Of a stretch of 64,000 nucleotides of DNA, positions 1 through 10,384 are shown one piece after another. Numbering within the stretch: the stretch's first letter is position 1; the number at the start of each line of letters is the position of its first letter. The stretch is from NCBI GenBank assembly GCA_964057225.1, contig CAXKVF010000074.1, positions 124,001 through 188,000 of the forward strand, in the 5' to 3' direction. Made by a program: the position numbers and the translations under genes. The stretch is from Auanema rhodensis (Eukaryota > Nematoda > Chromadorea > Rhabditida > Rhabditidae). Under the pieces are notes generated by a model. It made no database searches. It saw only the letters and a program-made list of their open reading frames with translations, and was not told the DNA's origin.

Positions 1-1232
1 TGTAACTCGCTTCACGTGAAAGATAAAGAAATGCGGTTTTCAAAATTAGATTCCCCATGTCCATATTAGTCTAAAAACAAATTTTTATTGATATTGGTGC
101 ATGGTAACCATGACTTTGAAATTTACGTGAACTTTAATTTATGCTAATTAAATGTACACGTGATGTGCACTTGGTATGTAACTCGCTTCACGTGAAAGAT
201 GAAGAGATGCGGTTTTCAAAATTAGATTCCCCATGTCCATATTAGTCTAAAAACAAATTTTTATTGATATTGGTTCATGGTAACCATGACTTTGAAATTT
301 ACGTGAACTTTAATTTATGCTAATTAAATGTACACGTGATGTGCACTTGGTATGTAACTCGCTTCACGTGAAAGATGAAGAGATGCGGTTTTCAAAATTA
401 GATTCCCCATGTCCATATTAGTCTAAAAACAAATTTTTATTGATATTGGTGCATGGTAACCATGACTTTGAAATTTACGTGAACTTTAATTTATGCTAAT
501 TAAATGTACACGTGATGTGCACTTGGTATGTAACTCGCTTCTCGTGAAAGATAAAGAGATGCGGTTTTCAAAATTAGATTCCCCATGTCCATATTAGTCT
601 AAAAACAAATTTTTATTGATATTGGTTCATGGTAACCATGACTTTGAAATTTACGTGAACTTTAATTTATGCTAATTAAATGTACACGTGATGTGCACTT
701 GGTATGTAACTCGCTTCACGTGAAAGATAAAGAGATGCGGTTTTCAAAATTAGATTCCCCATGTCCATATTAGTCTAAAAACAAATTTTTATTGATATTG
801 GTGCATGGTAACCATGACTTTGAAATTTACGTGAACTTTAATTTATGCTAATTAAATGTACACGTGATGTGCACTTGGTATGTAACTCGCTTCACGTGAA
901 AGATGAAGAGATGCGGTTTTCAAAATTAGATTCCCCATGTCCATATTAGTCTAAAAACAAATTTTTATTGATATTGGTGCATGGTAACCATGACTTTGAA
1001 ATTTACGTGAACTTTAATTTATGCTAATTAAATGTACACGTGATGTGCACTTGGTATGCAACTCGCTTCACGTGAAAGATAAAGAGATGCGGTTTTCAAA
1101 ATTAGATTCCCCATGTCCATATTAGTCTAAAAACAAATTTTTATTGATATTGGTGCATGGTAACCATGACTTTGAAATTTACGTGAACTTTAATTTATGC
1201 TAATTAAATGTACACGTGATGTGCACTTGGTA

Positions 1233-2288
1233 TGTAACTCGCTTCACGTGAAAGATGAAGAGATGCTGTTTTCAAAATTAGATTCCCCATGTCCATATTA
1301 GTCTAAAAACAAATTTTTATTGATATTGGTGCATGGTAACCATGACTTTGAAATTTACGTGAACTTCAATTTATGCTAATTAAATGTACACGTGATGTGC
1401 ACTTGGTATGTAACTCGCTTCACGTGAAAGATGAAGAGATGCGGTTTTCAAAATTAGATTCCCCATGTCCATATTAGTCTAAAAACAAATTTTTATTGAT
1501 ATTGGTTCATGGTAACCATGACTTTGAAATTTACGTGAACTTTAATTAATGCTAATTAAATGTACACGTGATGTGCACTTGGTATGTAACTCGCTTCACG
1601 TGAAAGATGAAGAGATGCGGTTTTCAAAATTAGATTCCCCATGTCCATATTAGTCTAAAAACAAATTTTTATTGATATTGGTTCATGGTAACCATGACTT
1701 TGAAATTTACGTGAACTTTAATTTATGCTAATTAAATGTACACGTGATGTGCACTTGGTATGTAACTCGTTTCACGTGAAAGATAAAGAGATGCGGTTTT
1801 CAAAATTAGATTCCCCATGTCCATATTAGTCTAAAAACAAATTTTTATCGATATTGGTGCATGGTAACCATGACTTTGAAATTTACGTGAACTTCAATTT
1901 ATGCTAATTAAATGTACACGTGATGTGCACTTGGTATGTAACTCGCTTCACGTGAAAGATGAAGAGATGCGGTTTTCAAAATTAGATTCCCCATGTCCAT
2001 ATTAGTCTAAAAACAAATTTTTATTGATATTGGTTCATGGTAACCATGACTTTGAAATTTACGTGAACTTTAATTAATGCTAATTAAATGTACACGTGAT
2101 GTGCACTTGGTATGTAACTCGCTTCACGTGAAAGATGAAGAGATGCGGTTTTCAAAATTAGATTCCCCATGTCCATATTAGTCTAAAAACAAATTTTTAT
2201 TGATATTGGTTCATGGTAACCATGACTTTGAAATTTACGTGAACTTTAATTTATGCTAATTAAATGTACACGTGATGTGCACTTGGTA
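1233..2288. repeat. Two tandem copies of a 3-monomer (528-bp) subrepeat
   Basis: The order (G99+C135)(G25+A140)(G25) occurs at 1,233-1,760 and again at 1,761-2,288. The first monomer of the second copy has gained T10 and C89 and lost G25. The same pair is present at 61,605-62,660, so the subrepeat predates the separation of the two 14-monomer blocks. The A140 monomers contain TTAATTAA. Confidence 0.85.
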
Positions 2289-2474
2289 TGTAACTCGTTT
2301 CACGTGAAAGATAAAGAGATGCGGTTTTCAAAATTAGATTCCCCATGTCCATATTAGTCTAAAAACAAATTTTTATTGATATTGGTACATGGTAACCATG
2401 ACTTTGAAATTTACGTGAACTTTAATTTATGCTAATTAAATGTACACTTGATGTGCACTTGGTATGTAACTCGC

Positions 2475-2484
2475 TTCACGTGAA
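2475..2484. other. CACGTG palindrome 1 of the monomer (positions 11-20), example copy
   Basis: TTCACGTGAA is a perfect 10-bp palindrome with the E-box/G-box core CACGTG. It recurs once per 176 bp through the array. Several recurring variants hit its core: A14>T (TTCTCGTG), C15>G (TTCAGGTG) and G18>A (TTCACGTAAA), so part of the array has lost this site. In many eukaryotes CACGTG is a target of bHLH or bZIP proteins. Whether anything binds here is unknown. Confidence 0.8.
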
Positions 2485-2562
2485 AGATAAAGAGATGCGG
2501 TTTTCAAAATTAGATTCCCCATGTCCATATTAGTCTAAAAACAAATTTTTATTGATATTGGT

Positions 2563-2577
2563 TCATGGTAACCATGA
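2563..2577. other. 7+1+7 dyad around GGTAACC (positions 99-113), example copy
   Basis: TCATGGT and ACCATGA are inverted repeats separated by one A, forming a 15-bp near-palindrome in every T99 monomer. In G99 monomers (about 30% of copies) the outermost pair is lost and the dyad shrinks to 6+1+6. Substitutions at 112 (G>A, C or T) and 111 (T>C) also damage it in some copies. Dyad symmetries able to extrude as cruciforms are common in centromeric satellites; a role here is inferred only. Confidence 0.8.
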
Positions 2578-2596
2578 CTTTGAAATTTACGTGAAC

Positions 2597-2616
2597 TTTA
2601 ATTTATGCTAATTAAA
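2597..2616. other. AT-rich 7-bp inverted repeat with 6-base loop (positions 133-152), example copy
   Basis: TTTAATT and AATTAAA are exact inverted repeats around the loop TATGCT. The recurring T140>A variant turns the left arm into TTAATTAA, an 8-bp palindrome, without breaking the stem. The 177-bp monomers rewrite the right arm and lose the stem. This is a possible hairpin-forming element, with no direct evidence of function. Confidence 0.7.
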
Positions 2617-2620
2617 TGTA

Positions 2621-2626
2621 CACGTG
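2621..2626. other. CACGTG palindrome 2 of the monomer (positions 157-162), example copy
   Basis: This is the second CACGTG in each unit, 144 bp after the first and therefore 32 bp before the first site of the next monomer. On the minus strand it reads ATCACGTG, which fits the budding-yeast CDEI consensus RTCACRTG exactly. A third ACGTGA occurs at 125-130. The recurring G160>T variant removes this site, for example at 2,289-2,464, 3,697-3,872, 25,524-25,699 and 62,661-62,836. The CDEI match may be coincidence, since this is not a point centromere. Confidence 0.75.
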
Positions 2627-2639
2627 ATGTGCACTTGGT
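2625..2639. other. Apparently invariant box, monomer positions 161-175, example copy
   Basis: This 15-bp segment, containing the palindrome GTGCAC, showed no substitution in any monomer while I scored the array. Flanking positions 160 and 176 do vary (160 T or C; 176 T or G). In other satellites, segments of reduced variation can mark protein-binding sites such as the CENP-B box. No CENP-B-box-like sequence is present here, so any binding protein would be a different one. Confidence 0.55.
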
Positions 2640-3168
2640 ATGTAACTCGCTTCACGTGAAAGATAAAGAAATGCGGTTTTCAAAATTAGATTCCCCATGT
2701 CCATATTAGTCTAAAAACAAATTTTTATTGATATTGGTGCATGGTAACCATGACTTTGAAATTTACGTGAACTTTAATTTATGCTAATTAAATGTACACG
2801 TGATGTGCACTTGGTATGTAACTCGCTTCACGTGAAAGATAAAGAGATGCGGTTTTCAAAATTAGATTTCCCATGTCCATATTAGTCTAAAAACAAATTT
2901 TTATTGTTATTAGTTCATGGTAACCATGACTTTGAAATTTACGTGAACTTTAATTTATGCTAATTAAATGTACACGTGATGTGCACTTGGTATGTAACTC
3001 GCTTCACGTGAAAGATAAAGAGATGCGGTTTTCAAAATTAGATTCCCCATGTCCATATTAGTCTAAAAACAAATTTTTATTGATATTGGTGCATGGTAAC
3101 CATGACTTTGAAATTTACGTGAACTTTAATTTATGCTAATTAAATGTACACGTGATGTGCACTTGGTA

Positions 3169-5280
3169 TGTAACTCGCTTCACGTGAAAGATGAAGAGAT
3201 GCGGTTTTCAAAATTAGATTCCCCATGTCCATATTAGTCTAAAAACAAATTTTTATTGATATTGGTGCATGGTAACCATGACTTTGAAATTTACGTGAAC
3301 TTCAATTTATGCTAATTAAATGTACACGTGATGTGCACTTGGTATGTAACTCGCTTCACGTGAAAGATAAAGAGATGCGGTTTTCAAAATTAGATTCCCC
3401 ATGTCCATATTAGTCTAAAAACAAATTTTTATTGATATTGGTTCATGGTAACCATGACTTTGAAATTTACGTGAACTTTAATTAATGCTAATTAAATGTA
3501 CACGTGATGTGCACTTGGTATGTAACTCGCTTCACGTGAAAGATGAAGAGATGCGGTTTTCAAAATTAGATTCCCCATGTCCATATTAGTCTAAAAACAA
3601 ATTTTTATTGATATTGGTTCATGGTAACCATGACTTTGAAATTTACGTGAACTTTAATTTATGCTAATTAAATGTACACGTGATGTGCACTTGGTATGTA
3701 ACTCGTTTCACGTGAAAGATAAAGAGATGCGGTTTTCAAAATTAGATTCCCCATGTCCATATTAGTCTAAAAACAAATTTTTATTGATATTGGTGCATGG
3801 TAACCATGACTTTGAAATTTACGTGAACTTTAATTTATGCTAATTAAATGTACACTTGATGTGCACTTGGTATGTAACTCGCTTCACGTGAAAGATAAAG
3901 AGATGCGGTTTTCAAAATTAGATTCCCCATGTCCATATTAGTCTAAAAACAAATTTTTATTGATATTGGTTCATGGTAACCATGACTTTGAAATTTACGT
4001 GAACTTTAATTTATGCTAATTAAATGTACACGTGATGTGCACTTGGTATGTAACTCGCTTCACGTGAAAGATAAAGAAATGCGGTTTTCAAAATTAGATT
4101 CCCCATGTCCATATTAGTCTAAAAACAAATTTTTATTGATATTGGTGCATGGTAACCATGACTTTGAAATTTACGTGAACTTTAATTTATGCTAATTAAA
4201 TGTACACGTGATGTGCACTTGGTATGTAACTCGCTTCACGTGAAAGATAAAGAGATGCGGTTTTCAAAATTAGATTCCCCATGTCCATATTAGTCTAAAA
4301 ACAAATTTTTATTGATATTGGTTCATGGTAACCATGACTTTGAAATTTACGTGAACTTTAATTTATGCTAATTAAATGTACACGTGATGTGCACTTGGTT
4401 TGTAACTCGCTTCACGTGAAAGATAAAGAGATGCGGTTTTCAAAATTAGATTCCCCATGTCCATATTAGTCTAAAAACAAATTTTTATTGATATTGGTTC
4501 ATGGTAACCATGACTTTGAAATTTACGTGAACTTTAATTTATGCTAATTAAATGTACACGTGATGTGCACTTGGTATGTAACTCGCTTCACGTGAAAGAT
4601 AAAGAGATGCGGTTTTCAAAATTAGATTCCCCATGTCCATATTAGTCTAAAAACAAATTTTTATTGATATTAGTTCATGGTAACCATGACTTTGAAATTT
4701 ACGTGAACTTTAATTTATGCTAATTAAATGTACACGTGATGTGCACTTGGTATGTAACTCGCTTCACGTGAAAGATAAAGAGATGCGGTTTTCAAAATTA
4801 GATTCCCCATGTCCATATTAGTCTAAAAACAAATTTTTATTGATATTGGTTCATGGTAACCATGACTTTGAAATTTACGTGAACTTTAATTTATGCTAAT
4901 TAAATGTACACGTGATGTGCACTTGGTATGTAACTCGCTTCACGTGAAAGATAAAAAGATGCGGTTTTCAAAATTAGATTCCCCATGTCCATATTAGTCT
5001 AAAAACAAATTTTTATTGATATTAGTTCATGGTAACCATGACTTTGAAATTTACGTGAACTTTAATTTATGCTAATTAAATGTACACGTGATGTGCACTT
5101 GGTATGTAACTCGCTTCACGTGAAAGATAAAGAGATGCGGTTTTCAAAATTAGATTCCCCATGTCCATATTAGTCTAAAAACAAATTTTTATTGATATTG
5201 GTTCATGGTAACCATGACTTTGAAATTTACGTGAACTTTAATTTATGCTAATTAAATGTACACGTGATGTGCACTTGGTA
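3169..5280. repeat. 12-monomer block, first copy (partner at 24,996-27,107)
   Basis: The barcodes run C135; A140; G25; T10+T160; plain; A30+G99; T176; plain; A96; plain; A28+A96; plain. The partner keeps this order 124 monomers downstream with small private changes. A shortened relative (without the T176 monomer and its neighbour) follows at 5,633-7,216, giving a local HOR of about 11-13 monomers. Confidence 0.82.
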
Positions 5281-7392
5281 TGTAACTCGCTTCACGTGAA
5301 AGATGAAGAGATGCGGTTTTCAAAATTAGATTCCCCATGTCCATATTAGTCTAAAAACGAATTTTTATTGATATTGGTTCATGGTAACCATGACTTTGAA
5401 ATTTACGTGAACTTTAATTTATGCTAATTAAATGTACACGTGATGTGCACTTGGTATGTAACTCGCTTCACGTGAAAGATAAAGAGATGCGGTTTTCAAA
5501 ATTAGATTCCCCATGTCCATATTAGTCTAAAAACAAATTTTTATTGATATTGGTTCATGGTAACCATGACTTTGAATTTTACGTGAACTTTAATTTATGC
5601 TAATTAAATGTACACGTGATGTGCACTTGGTATGTAACTCGCTTCACGTAAAAGATAAAGAGATGCGGTTTTCAAAATTAGATTCCCCATGTCCATATTA
5701 GTCTAAAAACAAATTTTTATTGATATTGGTTCATGGTAACCATGACTTTGAAATTTACGTGAACTTTAATTAATGCTAATTAAATGTACACGTGATGTGC
5801 ACTTGGTATGTAACTCGCTTCACGTGAAAGATGAAGAGATGCGGTTTTCAAAATTAGATTCCCCATGTCCATATTAGTCTAAAAACAAATTTTTATTGAT
5901 ATTGGTTCATGGTAACCATGACTTTGAAATTTACGTGAACTTTAATTTATGCTAATTAAATGTACACGTGATGTGCACTTGGTATGTAACTCGTTTCACG
6001 TGAAAGATAAAGAGATGCGGTTTTCAAAATTAGATTCCCCATGTCCATATTAGTCTAAAAACAAATTTTTATTGATATTGGTGCATGGTAACCATGACTT
6101 TGAAATTTACGTGAACTTTAATTTATGCTAATTAAATGTACACTTGATGTGCACTTGGTATGTAACTCGCTTCACGTGAAAGATAAAGAGATGCGGTTTT
6201 CAAAATTAGATTCCCCATGTCCATATTAGTCTAAAAACAAATTTTTATTGATATTGGTTCATGGTAACCATGACTTTGAAATTTACGTGAACTTTAATTT
6301 ATGCTAATTAAATGTACACGTGATGTGCACTTGGTATGTAACTCGCTTCACGTGAAAGATAAAGAAATGCGGTTTTCAAAATTAGATTCCCCATGTCCAT
6401 ATTAGTCTAAAAACAAATTTTTATTGATATTGGTGCATGGTAACCATGACTTTGAAATTTACGTGAACTTTAATTTATGCTAATTAAATGTACACGTGAT
6501 GTGCACTTGGTATGTAACTCGCTTCACGTGAAAGATAAAGAGATGCGGTTTTCAAAATTAGATTCCCCATGTCCATATTAGTCTAAAAACAAATTTTTAT
6601 TGATATTAGTTCATGGTAACCATGACTTTGAAATTTACGTGAACTTTAATTTATGCTAATTAAATGTACACGTGATGTGCACTTGGTATGTAACTCGCTT
6701 CACGTGAAAGATAAAGAGATGCGGTTTTCAAAATTAGATTCCCCATGTCCATATTAGTCTAAAAACAAATTTTTATTGATATTGGTTCATGGTAACCATG
6801 ACTTTGAAATTTACGTGAACTTTAATTTATGCTAATTAAATGTACACGTGATGTGCACTTGGTATGTAACTCGCTTCACGTGAAAGATAAAAAGATGCGG
6901 TTTTCAAAATTAGATTCCCCATGTCCATATTAGTCTAAAAACAAATTTTTATTGATATTAGTTCATGGTAACCATGACTTTGAAATTTACGTGAACTTTA
7001 ATTTATGCTAATTAAATGTACACGTGATGTGCACTTGGTATGTAACTCGCTTCACGTGAAAGATAAAGAGATGCGGTTTTCAAAATTAGATTCCCCATGT
7101 CCATATTAGTCTAAAAACAAATTTTTATTGATATTGGTTCATGGTAACCATGACTTTGAAATTTACGTGAACTTTAATTTATGCTAATTAAATGTACACG
7201 TGATGTGCACTTGGTATGTAACTCGCTTCACGTGAAAGATAAAGAGATGCGGTTTTCAAAATTAGATTCCCCATGTCCATATTAGTCTAAAAACAAATTT
7301 TTATTGATATTGGTTCATGGTAACCATGACTTTGAAATTTACGTGAACTTTAATTTATGCTAATTAAATGTACACGTGATGTGCACTTGGTA

Positions 7393-10384
7393 TGTAACTC
7401 GCTTCACGTAAAAGAAAAAGAGATGCGGTTTTCAAAATTAGATTCCCCATGTCCATATTAGTCTAAAAACAAATTTTTATTGATATTGGTTCATGGTAAC
7501 CATGACTTTGAAATTTACGTGAACTTTAATTTATGCTAATTAAATGTACACGTGATGTGCACTTGGTATGTAACTCGCTTCACGTGAAAGATAAAGAGAT
7601 GCGGTTTTCAAAATTAGATTCCCCATGTCCATATTAGTCTAAAAACAAATTTTTATTGATATTGGTTCATGGTAACCATGACTTTGAAATTTACGTGAAC
7701 TTTAATTTATGCTAATTAAATGTACACGTGATGTGCACTTGGTATGTAACTCGCTTCACGTGAAAGAAAAAGAGATGCGGTTTTCAAAATTAGATTCCCC
7801 ATGTCCATATTAGTCTAAAAACAAATTTTTATTGATATTGGTTCATGGTAACCATGACTTTGAAATTTATGTGAACTTTAATTTATGCTAATTAAATGTA
7901 CACGTGATGTGCACTTGGTATGTAACTCGCTTCACGTGAAAGAAAAAGAGATGCGGTTTTCAAAATTAGATTCCCCATGTCCATATTAGTCTAAAAACAA
8001 ATTTTTATTGATATTGGTTCATGGTAACCATGACTTTGAAATTTACGTGAACTTTAATTTATGCTAATTAAATGTACACGTGATGTGCACTTGGTATGTA
8101 ACTCGCTTCACGTGAAAGATAAAGAGATGCGGTTTTCAAAATTAGATTCCCCATGTCCATATTAGTCTAAAAACAAATTTTTATTGATATTGGTGCATGG
8201 TAACCATGACTTTGAAATTTACGTGAACTTTAATTTATGCTAATTAAATGTACACGTGATGTGCACTTGGTATGTAACTCGCTTCACGTGAAAGATGAAG
8301 AGATGCGGTTTTCAAAATTAGATTCCCCATGTCCATATTAGTCTAAAAACGAATTTTTATTGATATTGGTTCATGGTAACCATGACTTTGAAATTTACGT
8401 GAACTTTAATTTATGCTAATTAAATGTACACGTGATGTGCACTTGGTATGTAACTCGCTTCACGTGAAAGATAAAGAGATGCGGTTTTCAAAATTAGATT
8501 CCCCATGTCCATATTAGTCTAAAAACAAATTTTTATTGATATTGGTTCATGGTAACCATGACTTTGAATTTTACGTGAACTTTAATTTATGCTAATTAAA
8601 TGTACACGTGATGTGCACTTGGTATGTAACTCGCTTCACGTAAAAGATAAAGAGATGCGGTTTTCAAAATTAGATTCCCCATGTCCATATTAGTCTAAAA
8701 ACAAATTTTTATTGATATTGCTTCATGGTAACCATGACTTTGAAATTTACGTGAACTTTAATTTATGCTAATTAAATGTACACGTGATGTGCACTTGGTA
8801 TGTAACTCGCTTCACGTGAAAGATGAAGAGATGCGGTTTTCAAAATTAGATTCCCCATGTCCATATTAGTCTAAAAACAAATTTTTATTGATATTGGTTC
8901 ATGGTAACCATGACTTTGAAATTTACGTGAACTTTAATTTATGCTAATTAAATGTACACGTGATGTGCACTTGGTATGTAACTCGCTTCACGTGAAAGAT
9001 AAAGAGATGCGGTTTTCAAAATTAGATTCCCCATGTCCATATTAGTCTAAAAACAAATTTTTATTGATATTGGTTCATGGTAACCATGACTTTGAAATTT
9101 ACGTGAACTTTAATTTATGCTAATTAAATGTACACGTGATGTGCACTTGGTATGTAACTCGCTTCACGTGAAAGAAAAAGAGATGCGGTTTTCAAAATTA
9201 GATTCCCCATGTCCATATTAGTCTAAAAACAAATTTTTATTGATATTGGTTCATGGTAACCATGACTTTGAAATTTATGTGAACTTTAATTTATGCTAAT
9301 TAAATGTACACGTGATGTGCACTTGGTATGTAACTCGCTTCACGTGAAAGAAAAAGAGATGCGGTTTTCAAAATTAGATTCCCCATGTCCATATTAGTCT
9401 AAAAACAAATTTTTATTGATATTGGTTCATGGTAACCATGACTTTGAAATTTACGTGAACTTTAATTTATGCTAATTAAATGTACACGTGATGTGCACTT
9501 GGTATGTAACTCGCTTCACGTGAAAGATAAAGAGATGCGGTTTTCAAAATTAGATTCCCCATGTCCATATTAGTCTAAAAACAAATTTTTATTGATATTG
9601 GTGCATGGTAACCATGACTTTGAAATTTACGTGAACTTTAATTTATGCTAATTAAATGTACACGTGATGTGCACTTGGTATGTAACTCGCTTCACGTGAA
9701 AGATAAAGAGATGCGGTTTTCAAAATTAGATTCCCCATGTCCATATTAGTCTAAAAACAAATTTTTATTGATATTGGTTCATGGTAACCATGACTTTGAA
9801 ATTTACGTGAACTTTAATTTATGCTAATTAAATGTACACGTGATGTGCACTTGGTATGTAACTCGCTTCACGTGAAAGATAAAAAGATGCGGTTTTCAAA
9901 ATTAGATTCCCCATGTCCATATTAGTCTAAAAACAAATTTTTATTGATATTAGTTCATGGTAACCATGACTTTGAAATTTACGTGAACTTTAATTTATGC
10001 TAATTAAATGTACACGTGATGTGCACTTGGTATGTAACTCGCTTCACGTGAAAGATAAAGAGATGCGGTTTTCAAAATTAGATTCCCCATGTCCATATTA
10101 GTCTAAAAACAAATTTTTATTGATATTGGTTCATGGTAACCATGACTTTGAAATTTACGTGAACTTTAATTTATGCTAATTAAATGTACACGTGATGTGC
10201 ACTTGGTATGTAACTCGCTTCACGTGAAAGATAAAGAGATGCGGTTTTCAAAATTAGATTCCCCATGTCCATATTAGTCTAAAAACAAATTTTTATTGAT
10301 ATTGGTTCATGGTAACCATGACTTTGAAATTTACGTGAACTTTAATTTATGCTAATTAAATGTACACGTGATGTGCACTTGGTA
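7393..10384. repeat. 17-monomer higher-order repeat, first copy (2,992 bp)
   Basis: The unit opens with a monomer carrying A18 plus A24 (CACGTAAAAGAAAAAGAG). Then follow plain; A24+T126; A24; G99; G25+G79; T121; A18+C97; G25; plain; A24+T126; A24; G99; plain; A28+A96; plain; plain. The A24 variant (GAAAAAGAG) is concentrated in this region, with only sporadic copies elsewhere. The pair A24+T126 then A24 occurs twice within the unit, so the 17-mer is itself partly duplicated internally. Confidence 0.85.

Larger units (their letters stand above)
2465..2640. repeat. Reference monomer matching the consensus
   Basis: This copy carries the commonest base at every position I compared, so it serves as the reference for the numbering used here. 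In order it contains the palindrome TTCACGTGAA (11-20), an A/G-rich stretch (21-30), TTTTCAAAA (37-45), CCCC (53-56), A/T tracts (73-86), the dyad around GGTAACC (99-113), TACGTGA (124-130), an AT inverted repeat (133-152), CACGTG (157-162) and GTGCAC (165-170). It has five CpG sites (8, 15, 34, 126, 159). Stop codons occur in all six frames. In tandem consensus copies the longest stop-free run I find is about 105 bp, so no protein is encoded. Recognition sequences for BstEII (GGTNACC), PmlI (CACGTG, twice) and ApaLI (GTGCAC) occur in each unit. Confidence 0.95.
529..2992. repeat. 14-monomer block, left copy (partner at 60,901-63,364)
   Basis: The barcode order is T14; G99; G25+G99; C3 (GCAACTC); G25+G99+C135; G25+A140; G25; T10+C89+G99+C135; G25+A140; G25; T10+A99+T160; plain; A30+G99; then a monomer with T53, T91 and A96. 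The same 14 types occur in the same order 343 monomers later. The one difference I see is G35>T in the fifth monomer of this copy. The preceding two monomers (177-528) match those at 63,365-63,716. Confidence 0.9.

Noticed and set aside
2537-2550. Strongly phased A-tracts producing a bent centre
   Set aside because: A/T tracts at 42-45, 73-77, 79-86 and 119-124 are only partly spaced in multiples of a helical turn, so curvature is possible but not supported without computation.
2597-2616. Intrinsic transcription terminator from the AT inverted repeat
   Set aside because: The stem is only 7 bp, has no G/C pairs and is not followed by a T run; the organism is also evidently a eukaryote.
2475-2626. 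CACGTG sites as promoters or transcription enhancers
   Set aside because: There is no gene for them to regulate within the window, and they repeat with the monomer. They are kept only as possible binding sites in the satellite.
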